From contig NW_024104554.1 in assembly GCF_003945595.2 (NCBI RefSeq), positions 1,984,001 to 2,048,000 on the forward strand: a stretch of 64,000 nucleotides of DNA, in the 5' to 3' direction. Shown in pieces: positions 1 to 12,800 of the stretch. This DNA comes from Pipra filicauda (taxonomy: Eukaryota > Chordata > Aves > Passeriformes > Pipridae). Position numbers and translations under genes: made by a program. Numbering within the stretch: position 1 is the first letter of the stretch; each line of letters opens with the position of its first letter. The notes under the pieces were generated by a model. It saw only the letters and a list, made by a program, of their open reading frames with translations. It did not search any database and was not told the DNA's origin.

Positions 1-722
1 CCCATCCCTTCAGTATGTCCCCATTACTTCATCCCAGAAAGAGTCCAAAGCATAAAAATCTGTAACTTCACAAAAGCAATAACTCAAGGATTTATGTCCC
101 ATTTCATGGGAAAGGAGGAATTATTTATGATACAAATAAGACAAGCATGCATATATCCACAGTACAGACAGTTACTAACAAATTCATTTGAAGAAAGTTC
201 CTTCCTTCTTAGTAAATGTCTTCTGTACTTCTTTAAAGACATTTCTACTGCATGATGCAAATGGTATTAATGAAATAGAGTGGCATGCTCTTTAAAACAA
301 GGAAGATGTTGGACCCATCCAACAGCACATCTTGAACTGCTCCATAGTTGGAAGTACTGCAGCAAAAGGACCTGGTTCCTTCCTTTATACAGGAGTAATT
401 CCTCAGTTCTAGAATTAATTTAAAGTTGAATTTTCCCATGCAGAAAATGTGCAGGAGACTTTACTATATAGCATCATTTCCTACACTGCCACAGAACACC
501 AATTCTGCTGCTGCTATTTCAGCATGTTAACCACTCCAGCACGTGGTTTAACCAGCGAGCCTGTTCAGTCCCAGAGGCAGGTCACATCTCTCATCTACCA
601 CTAGAATGACCCCAGGTGGTTGAGCACTACAGAAAAAACCATAAGTGTCTCTTTGGTCTGTTTTAGAGATTGCTCAAGGCCCAGAAAGTGACTCTTCCAT
701 CATACTTTCCTACTTTCCTTAC
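1..722 (-). other. Partial ARHGEF10 intron
   Basis: Begins at the GTAAGG donor at 722 and runs off the window. I see no further coding exon and no recognisable repeat in it. Confidence 0.8.
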
Positions 723-893
723 CTTGTTCAGATAACGTTCATTCATTGCTTTTGCTATTTGTTTTATTTCACAGCGCTGATCTGCGTCCCTTTTTCTTTC
801 GTTTAACTTCTCTGCCAGTGTTTCAAGTTCGGTAAGAGCCATCTGTAGAGGTAATCTGTCAGGATGTCCCTTATTAGTGTTCTTCAACATATC
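723..893 (-). CDS. ARHGEF10: ARHGEF10 coding exon 14 in this window (residues 552-608), end of the DH domain
   Basis: 171 nt, 57 codons, phase 0 to 0; acceptor CCCCTCAG|GA, donor CAAG|GTAAGG. It encodes [20 protein letters not shown], then a stretch with [18 protein letters not shown], ending NERYLNK. These are the last DH helices. The next exon, expected to begin with the PH-like region, is left of the window. Confidence 0.97.
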
Positions 894-3800
894 CTGAGGG
901 GAAATTACAAAACAAAACAAAAATCAGATTTAATTTCAAAGCCACGTTCAAAAGATTACATGAGGTAAAGTTACAAATACATTCTTTACCTGAGTACTAT
1001 TAAAGAATAAGACTAATAAACACCTAATGAATATTCAGATAGCATGCTCCTTACCTTCCTGAATATCTTAATAATTCTTAAAAAAGATACTGAATACAGT
1101 TTATTTAAAGGACGAAAGTACAGAAAAGAAATATAATGTTAAACAATTTGAAAACCAATTATAGTACAATGTCAATGTCTGTTAACAATGATTTAAAATG
1201 AAACTTTTCCGATACTTCCTGCTGTAATAATACTGCATTATCTTTATTATCATTATTATTCCTCACTAAATGGACAGTGTGCTCATCCTAAAGTAAGAGT
1301 TCTTACTTCATGAAGATCACAACAGCTTCTCGAAGTCTTTTACTTTTGCAGGCATACAGTGGGAACAATGTGAATTAATACTGTTTCTCCTTTCCCACGG
1401 CACTTAAAAATCTCTACATATTCACTCCATCTTCCTGCCAGAATAAACTTCATCGCTCCTGCTACCTAAAAAACTCTGACCATAACTTCCAGGCTACATG
1501 CTTCCCCCACAACTACCACAGTTCCTTCACCCACAATAATTCACAGACCTGCATCCCAAAGCCTGCCCTGCTCTGTGGCACCTCAAAACACAACCAGCGC
1601 GCAGTCCTCACTGGGGTAGGCCTGCTGTGGTCTGGAAGGAGTTACAAACAGTGTAAATTGGTCCGGAGGACGTCTCTACTGGGGAACTGTGCTCTTCCTG
1701 CAGTTTGACTGCCTGCTGAGATGAGACTCAAGGACTCCCTGTCAAATCCCCAGTTTCCATGGGAAGAAACAGAAGATGCTGCAGGTCAGAAGGAAGCTGC
1801 AACACACTCTGGCAGGTCCTGTGAGCTAAGTAGTCAGGGAGAGAGAGTGCTGTTGTTCCGCATGCCACATATATTCTGAATTAAATCCTCTTGAATTGCT
1901 CTTAAATGGAAAGTAATGCCACCAAGTTCTTAGTCATATTTTGTAGTATTATTAACTAACAAATTGATATGAACAAGTAGCACATTTGACCTACAGCTTT
2001 ACTACAAAGTGACTTATAAGATACATCTAACTTGGCAAGTAATCTAGAGTAAGTCTAGTTTGCTAAGATTTTTCTGCAGTGTACTTACTGCCTGTCGCTG
2101 CAATGAGATCAGTACGTTTAATGCACTGAAATTTTTTCTTTGTTATTTCCTCATGTTACAGTGGTCACTTGCACTGCAGCAAGCTCCTCCAGCAGAAGAC
2201 AGCTATCATGTAATCCCAAAGGTAAACCCCACAAGAATCCGACAAGAGCATCCTTTTGGTAAACATTATTTACCTGCAATAGTAGAATGAACTGTGGAAA
2301 ACGCTGGATAGGTTTCATCATCAAACCATACAGTGTAATGCGATCGGGGCTTGACTCCTGGCACTGCTGCAATGCAAGAAAGCCACAACTGTGAGTGCCT
2401 TTCCACCAGTTACAGAATTAAAGAAAACATTTCCTAAAGGTTTTTCTACATCACTTACATTGATTGTAATAGTAGGGCTGTAAAAATTCCATTTACTGCA
2501 AAGATTTAATTTTAAAATATTAAATCTTAAAAAAAAACCCACCACTATTAAAATGAGGGCCTGTCACTGAACTGAAATCTCCTCCTTAAATAAATACAGC
2601 TGAGCTAAAGACACATCAGCAATGCAGCACCCATGTATGTATCGGTAGAGCACAGTCATGTTTCTTACATAAGCAGTGCACTGAAACATCTGACTTAAAT
2701 GTAAAAAACTTAAGTGATCTGTTGATTTATAGTTCCTAATTTACTATTGCTGTTCTGTTCCTTGGGGCTAAGAGACTATAAATCTCTAACTACCTATGTG
2801 TTTTTACCTATGGGTTTTAAAAGGAAATCTAAGGAAAACTTCATAATCTCAGTGCTAGGCAGAGATTTTCATCTTCTTTATTAAAAGAAACTAAGGAAAA
2901 GAACATTGATTTATGTTTAGAAATAAAAATGTAAGAATCCATTACTTTAGTTATCAGGAATGGCAGATAAAACCAAATTTCATTTGCATGTATAGGAAAG
3001 CCTTGTTTGTATAAGACATTTAGAAATACTTTGACCAGAATCAAAGCTGACACAAAATAAGAACAGTAGAGGAAATACTCAATATTAAAACCAAAGCAAA
3101 CCTAAACAATATTAAACTGGTGTGGTGTTTAAATTTCTCTTTATTGCTACAGCTATCAGCTTCACAAGAATTTATTTCCATAATTGTATCCACAAACATA
3201 TTCTTTTGCCCAAACAGTAGTGAAGATTCTGGCCTTCACTGCTGGTGGGTAAACAAAAAAAGGTACAAAAATGTCTTCTGTCACCAGAGTTTGGCCATGA
3301 GTCCCCAGCTCCCAGCAGCACCAGAGTGGCACTGATAAGCAGTGATGAGAGGTGCAGGTTATGTCTCTATTGCAACAATGGGCTTTTAACCATGTGAGAA
3401 GTATGAAGTGACTACACGCACTAGAGAGTCTCAACTTCGTTGTGCCTAAGGCTGCCAGAGTATCATCCTGCACAGTGTTGGCCACACTCCAAAAAGTTGT
3501 TAGTTATTTTTAAAATCTGAAGACAAACCCCTGCCACCCTTCTCTAGGCAACCTAAGTACTGCCCTCGTTTGCCTAGGGTCCAATTTCAGTTGACCATTG
3601 CAATGCAACCGACAGGGCAACAGCTTTGAGAGGTACAACTCAATCCATGACTCTCAGTGAATGGGACATGCAGAGCTTTCAGGCTCTCAGTAATGTCACA
3701 GACAACCTAAAAGCCTTTCAATGGATTCTGTGTACTCTCTGTAAGGTATCAACCCTAGGGATTCACAGCACTTCAACTGCATGTACCAGGCTCTCTATAC

Positions 3801-6800
3801 ACATCGTTACAAGCATTACATGCATCAGGGTAGTATGCATTCTGCACAAAAATTATCAATTTCAACCCCAAATCAGAAACATGATTTTCAAAATACTAGG
3901 GAAGTGTTGTGGAACAGAAATATAGTTGCACTACACTCTTCACAATACAATAAAGAAATTAGAAATAAAATAAATCCCAAATAAAAAGAGGCTTCATATG
4001 TTGAACTATTATTTGAAGCTCAGCTGATATAGAAGAATCCCAATATTTTGCCAAGCACAGGAATGCAAACACCAATAAACTGATTTGAACAACTGCAAAA
4101 CTACTCTGTACTTCAGAATACCTCCTAGATCTAATGTTATTATCCTGAAAACACAGTAGTGGAGGTGAATTTAATGGATTTTTTGTGCCAAACCCATAAA
4201 ACATAAACTCAAGTCCAGCTGTATACTTATACCTTACTTATAACTTATACTTTCTTATTTATACATATGCACAGCTGTTTTAAGATTGAGTGAACTCACC
4301 TTTAAGAAGTCTAAAAAGGCAGGTTTGGTGGCACATGATTTCTTGAGAATCCCTACTGCTGTACTGAAGTTGTTCACATATTCGCTGTACGCATCCAACA
4401 CCATAGATTTAGAAAACTGGAAAGACAAAAGGGTAAGCCTTAACTATAAATACAAAAGACCTCTGAAAGCATAGCTATCTGACCATTAAGGATTCATCTT
4501 TGCTTCTCCTAGTGCTGGATCTACAGAAATACTGGTGATACCCAAACTAATCTTTCTGTAGAAGACAGGTTGGAAACATACAGATGTAAGAGCTGTGAAT
4601 TACAGGATGTGTATTTACAGAAATTGCTTCATCTTGGCCACAACACTAGGGCACAACCTGAGGACTATGGGCAATCAAAGAGCATCCTCTGAGATTCAGA
4701 GTGGTAGCTGGGATCCCCTGATCATCTCACCGTTGTCTGTCTTCCAGACTAGGTGACTCAGGGAAGTCCCAGGGCCTTCCTGTGCTAACCTCAGCTAGTC
4801 AGGACTTACCAAGAAAGCAGACAAATTGTGTGGCCTGCAAACAGTTACATGAATGGTAAGATCATTGCCCATCACCTTCACACTGGAAATAATGTCCTTT
4901 TACCAACCAAGGCCACTACTTGTTTTCTCTATCTTAAAACAGTAAGTAGTTCAGTCTTTTACTGAATGGACTTCAGAATGGCATGTTTTACAAATATTCT
5001 TTACCTGTGCCGCAGGTTCGGTTAGACCTCAGGAATTCAGGACATCATCAACAGTGGTTTTTTTCCACTCACAGACTACTATGTATGACTGTCTACTTTG
5101 TAAGAGAAGTTGAGCCTCAACTGCACTTTAATTTTGGTGGGTTTATGAATCTCTAATTTCTCAGAAAAAGAAACTATTTACTTAAATGTCTGAAAGCTTG
5201 ATCAAAGCCTGAAAATTTTACCCACAATCCTTTCTCATCTGCCAACCAAGCCAAAGGTGTCAGTTTCCTTACCAGGATGCAGTTGCCACAGGCATTGGTG
5301 AATACGGTAATAAAGCAGCCAAGTTAGAAAAAAAGATGCGGAGATGGAATAAAAAGACTAAAATAAAAACAGATTATCTGTTCTGACACATTCGCTTACT
5401 GAAGCAACAAAGACATCACCGATCATTTCAACAGAGTCCCACTCAGACACACGACTCGCCAGCGCAATCTGAAACATTGAATGGCACTGAAGAATTTCCT
5501 TAATTCGATAAAAGACCATTTTAAGTTTTCTTTCACTCAGTAATTTTGGTTCCATATCTGAAAGGGGCTTCTCATATTGCTGTGGGGGAAAAAAAAAGTA
5601 AATAGATTTAAACAAACAAAAAAATGGACTTCTACAAGCAGAAAAACCAACTTATTTAACAGTACACACACAAAATCACTGAACATTTGGCATGAAGCAT
5701 CTGTAGCAAAATCTGTGCAAGTCATATGACAGATTCTTTAAGGATCTGATTATTGTTCAAATTTTCCAAGTTAAAAAAATGCAAAGGATATTAAGGTACC
5801 TCCAGGATTCTTTTAAGGGCATCCACGTAATTCTTCTCACTGTCAACTACAGAGCCCAAAATATACCTTCTCACAACCTGTTAAAACAACAAAGTTTTGT
5901 CAAAGCTCTAATCGGGTAGCACCGTCATCACATTTAAAAATGGTGATGATAAAATTCTCACATCAATAAAACACAAAAATACTAAGCAATTTCAATACTG
6001 GAATTGCAATATAAGAATACTATACCCTTCAAAAGTAATTAAATTTAGTATTATTCTAAAACTATTTATTTTAAAGAACACAAGAATTATTGTATCTATA
6101 ATTTTTTTCTGACTGTTGCAATTCCAAGCTTTACTTTTGAAACTTGTCTTTTAAGTTCAGCATTTAGACAATGCTCTCAGGTACATGGTGCAATTCTTTG
6201 GGCTGTCCTGTGCAGGGTCGGGACTCGGACTTTGATGATCCTTGTACATCCCTTCCAACTCAGGATATTCTATGATCCTGTGACCTTTAGACATATAAAT
6301 GTAGACATTAATGGAAATAATCATAGGCACAGGTTGATGTTGGCTACTTCAGTATATTGCTGCGATAAAATAGTAACCAGTTTTCAAAAATCAGTCTTCA
6401 TTTTTTTTTTAATATGTTTTATAAATTTATTAGGAGTAACATGAAGGACAAACAAGCAAATATTAATTGCCTTTTTAAGGTAAGGCTATATAAAATGTAC
6501 CTGTATTAAGAAAGTATCCAAGTAAGTCATGCGTTCTCTTTTGGGCATTATCATGTATAAGTGATAACCCCATCTCATCTATATCTACATTAATTGACAT
6601 TGTAAGAGCTTCAGGAAATGCTACCATATTTCATGTTTACAAATTACAGGCTATTTATCACACCTCCTTCTCCACTTTCTGCTTCTGTAATTCAGTTGAA
6701 ATGCACTTTGTATGCACGTCTGGGTGACATGACAGGACAGGAAGGACTGGGAAACTGATCTGGTTTAAAATTTAAACTTCTTACTGTCATTGATTAGATT

Positions 6801-9800
6801 TCTTGTTGGTTATATGGATTTGGTTTTACCCAAATCCATTTCCTAATCCAGCTCATTCCACAGCTTTCAAAAGTGGGACTCTGAGGGAGAAGACAGCACA
6901 AGGGCAAGATCAAGCCACTTTCCACAACTACGAGAGAAGGCAAAAGTACTTCTTTTACTATTTTAAGCTAGCCTAAATGACCATGAAACTCAAATCTCAG
7001 GCTTGCTTCTCTCTCTGCTCCTGAACCCCACAGCCTCCCACCTTCTCCACCATGGCTGCCTTTAATTCTCCACACTTGTATTTTGCTTTATTAACTGCAG
7101 GTTAAATAAGAATTTTCTTTCAAGTACTGGTATTTCAAAGGCGGACTTCAAAATTATCTGAGGCTTTGCCCAAAGATATATACAGTAAAATTAGATGTGT
7201 ATAATCTGTGTTTATAATGGATTTAGCATTGTCTTATTTGATATAATGTATTGGCTGCTCTGGTGACAGATACTAACTCTACTTTTAGTCACAGTTCATT
7301 CTTCTGAACTGAATAAACATCTGTAGAGATAAAAATTTCAGGCTCTATAATACACAGAATGGATATTTAATACTGCCTCTAAATTATTGCAATAGACCTG
7401 AGACCCAACTCCAGACAGTATTTACTGGCACCAGGATTTAAACAGAAGCCATCATGCCACCTGCTGTTTGAAGCCAGCACATCCATAGAGCAGCTCCACT
7501 GCTACAGGGAAGCAGGGCGGGAAGGGGATCCTGGCACTGGCCCTCCCTGCCCAGGGTGCCTAGGGCTGTGACTCCCTCCCACAGCCAGAACTTGTGCTGG
7601 CCTCCACTGAGCTGCTCCAGTGTTTCTGTCCATCCCAGCCCACCAGAGCCCTTCCGACCAGCAGCCCCCCTCCCACACATGGCCTGCTGCACCTCACCAG
7701 TTTGGTGTCCCTCCAGATGTGCACTGCAGCTGACATCCGGATCACTAACACAGGCATTAAACGTCACAGTTCTGTATCCACTCCTGAGAGACACAACTAA
7801 CACTGACCACCCGCTGGACTTGGTAGCATGGACTACAACCTTTGAGCATGGCATCCTCACGTGTTTTCCTCCCACCTTCCAGTCCACCCATACAAACTAT
7901 CTCACCTAAGGGTACAAGGGTACTCCAGGAGACTGCCAAAAGCCCTGCTAAAGCAGAGGTGATATCCCCTGCTTCCCTCTGCCCACAAGCCAGTCACATC
8001 AAAGGGGCTCAAGTCTGGTCTATCTGTGTTGACCGTTCCCACTCACACTTCTATCCTACCAAACCTAGACATAGCTCCCAAGAGCATTTGCTCCATCACC
8101 TTCCCTGGGACTGAGGTGAGGTCAGACTTGATCTTCCTTCTTGTTGGTCAGAGTATGACCCTTACTTTTTCCCAGTCTTCTGATCACTGTGATGTTAGAT
8201 GACTGAGAAAGACACTACCCTTGAATTCAGCACCCTTGAATCCATCCCACCTGATCCCACAGATAACTCTATGCCCAACTGGCCTTGGTCCCCCCAACTG
8301 CAGATTAGGCTTCACCCCAGCAGGACTTGCCTCTAGGCTCATGGCTGAGTCCTGAGGACAAACCTCTCCAGTAAAAGCTGAGGCAAAAGTGGCACAGAAT
8401 ATCTCGGTCTTTGACCCTTTCTCACCAGGACCCTGCCTCACTAAGCAGTTTACTCATCTTTTTCTCAGCTTCCTTTTATTGCACAGTGCATATATAAGAA
8501 ATTTTTCAGTGTTGTCTCTCACACTTCACCAGTTTCAGCTGAGCTTTGGCTTTCCTAACTCCATTCCTGCCCACTTGGACAGCTCCTCATTGGTAGATAA
8601 GCAACATATATCATGACTTATGCAAATATTACTGTTTTTTTCCAAACTAGAAGCACTTTTGTTTTTCTGGAAAGGAGAGTAAATTTATTCTTAATTACCT
8701 ACAAAAAAATCCCAGTGAAACTGAAATTCCTCTTTGGAAAGAAGGAAAAGACAGCATTCAGACAGATGCTGAAATCTCACATTCGGTAGTTGCATTGTTG
8801 CAAGATTAGCACTTCACTGTGTTAAATGCACAAGAAAAGTAAACCTCACCAAACAAACCAGAAAACATATATCACTCTCCTCAACTGCCCCTTAATTTGG
8901 TTTTTTGCTCATTTTCTGAAAGTACTGACCAACTAACTCGTGACTCGACATCACAAAAAGTTAAAAACTCTCATATAGTTACTAGGTGCCATAACAATAC
9001 AGTAACATGAATCCACTGGATTTATTTTCAGCCAAAATTTCTAACTGACATTGATTTCAGTGTTATTGAAGTGGTTTCCACAGTGACTATACAGTTTGAG
9101 GTGGAGAACAGCAAAATATATTCTTCTCCAAACATGACTTTACTAGGGACAAGTTTTTTTCAACTAAGAAAAACCTTAAGATTCAGAGAGCATTTAGGAT
9201 ATTCTCTACTTTTAAAATGGAAATCCTAAGCACCTGGAGACATGTCTTCTGACTCAATAAAACTGCTTTAACTCTCTTCTTTTGCACTCAAAACCATCAC
9301 ATTTAGGGTAAGTGTTCAAGTAGTGAAACAGTAGAGTTATATAAGTCAAATGTCAATATGTTTGAAGAGCAGAGGCACCTAAGAGCCATTGATGTAGAGA
9401 GAAGAGGAGGAAAAAGAGGCAGAGCACCATATTTCCCAAAGCCTATTACCTGCTGCTGTGATAATCCTTCAGGCATAGGAGTCATAATTGCTTCTGTATG
9501 CATACAGTCCACATCAATAAATAAATTTAGCTCTTCTTCTTCCAGACATGATGATCTATGATCTACAAACAATTAAATAACCAACATGTGGATTGAAAGA
9601 AGGAAAAAAAAAAAAAAGCAAAACCAAAGAAAGCAAAGATTCTATCATCCAAACACAGAAGTTATACATGTTCACTCACCAAACAAATTTCCCAGCACTT
9701 CTGTGTCATCTGTGAAATCATATAAATACCACCACCAATATGTGCTCTAGTACAGAACATCTTTCAAAGGCATCTTAAAATCCACACAGAAAGCCTTTGT

Positions 9801-12800
9801 ATCTTTTGCTTGATCTCTACTCCCTCCTCACAGCCAGAACAGGGCTGTGCAGAGTGCAGAACATGACAACTAGGGTTAAAGCACTGCAGCTTCAGAGCCA
9901 GCACTTTCAAAGTGAACTTTGGGAAGAAATTAAACACACCCATATTATGATCCAGCTAAAAATGTTCCATACGCCCTTTCATAACTGGACTAAAGTAAGT
10001 AGCCAGATTTACCAATGTTTGCTTTCATCAGAAACAAGAGTAAGGGATTCTGCACTGCTCTGTAGGAACAAATTTTACCAAAAAAGCACCACCAAAGTGC
10101 AGTGATAGGTGGCAGTACACAGCCAGACAAACAAGCAGACATGAGGAAAGGAGAGAGAAAGACAGTATGAGAAACTGTGTCATAGAACAAAAAGGGAAGT
10201 AAGGGAAGCAGATCTGATGGCTGAGAGAAATTTATCAGTTCATTCAACAAATTTGTCCCTAGCTCCCTGCTGATTTGGTAAGTGGTTATAAGATTAAACC
10301 ATTCACAGATACACTGTGTCTGCCACCTAAACTCTAGAAATGTAAGGAGTGCTAGGTCCACTGTAACACTGCTCTGTAGATATTTTTGTCTGTGCAACTG
10401 CAAGAAGTTGAGGATACATTTTTGATCAGTAAAGTTTGTGCAAATACCTGTCTATATTCTATTTGAATTCTGAATTAAGTAAATTCAGAAGCAGTTAGAG
10501 GCCACGACAGGGATGTAAGGTCTGTGCTGGTCCTTACAGATAGGACGCAGCTTTATGTTAGCTCACTCACTAAAAATGTCTTGTTCCCGTCTTCTGGTTT
10601 CAGCTTCCTAAAACTGTAGTTTTATAAGCTCTGAAGTTACTACCATTCAATTATTTGGGCAGAAACTTGAGCAGAAAGACATACTACCTCTCAGACTTAT
10701 CTTGAAGAAGAAATTAGTTTCTTTTACTATCCCCTGCCTTTTGAAAAAATTACCTGTGGACAGCTGCTTCTGAGGCTCAAAGGGCTGTCTCTTGCTCTTA
10801 ATTACAGAAAGGACATGAATACTTCTTGCTTTGATTTTAGACTACTTTCTGTTTTCCCAATCCAAATTCAGCTTTCATCAAAAATCAAACTGATAAAGAA
10901 GAATAGTCTTAAGCACAGAGTTATTCCTTGATAATGATGAACTTTTTAAAAAGTTAGCTATCCCTCCACTGAAAACCATGTCCTAACAGCTTATTTTCCT
11001 GACATTCAGGAGTTATTTGATGGAGAGAACCGAACAGACTTAGTAACTGGGCTGGTTTTGGCTGTCATAGAATTGTCTTCACAGTGGCTGGTATGGGGCT
11101 GTGTTTTGGACTTGTGCTGAACACAGGGTTGATAATATAGAGATGTTTTTGTTATTGTTGAGCAGGGTTTACACCAAGTCAAGGCCTTTTCTGCTTTTTG
11201 TACTGCCACGCTGGCAAGAGACATAAAGGGTGTGTGGGAGGATGGGAGGACATATGGTCAGGACAGGTGACCCAAACTGACCAAAGGGATATTCCAGACC
11301 ATATGACATCATGCTCACTACATAAAGTTGGGAGAAGAAGAAAGAAGGGGGAGGCCTTTGGAGTGATGGTGTTTGTCTTCCCAAGTAACGGTTACGCGTG
11401 ATGGGGCCCTGCTCTCCTGGAGATGGCTGAACACCTGCCTGCACACGGGAAGCAGTGAACTAATTCCTTGTTTTGCTTTGCTTGTGTGCGCAGCTTTTGC
11501 TTTCCCTATTAAACTCTTTTAATCTCAACCCACAAGTTTTCCAGCTTTTACCCTTTCAGTTCTCTCCCCAATACTACTGGTGGGGGAGTAAACGAGTAGC
11601 TGTGTGAGGCTTGATTGATGGCTGGGGTTAAACCACGACAGTAACTTAACATAATTTCCATACTCCAAACTACCAAGACAGCATCTGTGACACTGGTGGG
11701 ATTTTTTGTTGTGTTTAAGTTGACCCTTCTCTGTGGTCCTCAGGTTTCTCAAGTCACTCAGGTTCTTGCTCCAAATATAAAACAACACAAGATGTATTGA
11801 CCATATTGTTACCTATCATCATATTATACCAGACATTTTTATAAAAATCTGATTTCTCGCATCTAGTTCTCAGCTCCTAGTACAAAAATCTGCCAGGCCA
11901 TTCATTTTCTTTGTCAGAAATTACCAGAGAGAGTAACAAAGAGACACACTATAATTGGCATATACCTTGAGAAATGAAAGATTTTGTTCTAATGAAGCTA
12001 CGACCCTTCTTCACAGCTGCTTTTGTCTTTTCAAGTCCATCTTTTGTACCTTCTCTAGCAGCTCTCATAAGCTTTTGCATCTGTAAGATAAAAAATACAG
12101 TCTACATGTTCAGTGAATAATAGGAACACATTTGAGCCTGCACATGGTGCAGAATATTTTTGATCAAAATATCTTTAAGAACACCACTGTCAAGTAGTTT
12201 AGACTATAAATATAGTCCAAATTCAAAGGAATATATAATGAGTAGGCAGAACTATCAAAGCTCAGGTCTGAGCATCTGTATTTCTTAACAAAATAAAACC
12301 TGGAGACAGGGACTTATTTCATGGCAATACTGTATGCAAGTGTAAAATAGCAGAAATGCTTAAGAACCCTTCTGCAGCAAACCTATGAACTCAAAATAGT
12401 CTCAAATGCTCAACTTACGTTATGTAACAAATACCTACTACTCGTAAGTCATTAACGCCCAGGGGTCTTGTCCATCTTCCCATGTCCCAATAACACTTTC
12501 AAGGTATTTCTGACCTAAAGATAATCCTCAATACTAGGTTCTATATTAACTGTATTCTTAAATAAACACTGTTATGCAGAAAATGTTACAACTAATAATC
12601 ACATTCATTGAAGAAATAAGTTGATTTAACTAAGAATTGTGTAATCTTACAGTACACTACTAGAACCTAACTAAATTTCATGCAAAAACAAAAAAACAAG
12701 TCACTGAAGTGTTGTTTTTGCTAGAAAATGTTTGTTAAAAATCTGCTTTGTACTTTTGCTTTTCCAAAATGCCACCACAGCAAAAAATCACCACTACTGT

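Larger units (their letters stand above)
5878..9449 (-). other. ARHGEF10 intron between coding exons 9 and 10
   Basis: About 3.6 kb, holding a short plus-strand CR1 3' end (about 6190-6286), a perfect 10-bp hairpin (6814-6839) and a long degraded minus-strand CR1 (about 7440-8640). The remainder looks unique. Confidence 0.8.
9563..11965 (-). other. ARHGEF10 intron between coding exons 8 and 9
   Basis: About 2.4 kb; contains the solo LTR at 11048-11640. The stretch 9563-11042 is unique sequence with no recognised element. Confidence 0.8.

Noticed and set aside
7438..8441. Cluster of open frames on both strands
   Set aside because: Explained by an old GC-richer CR1 fragment and its complement.
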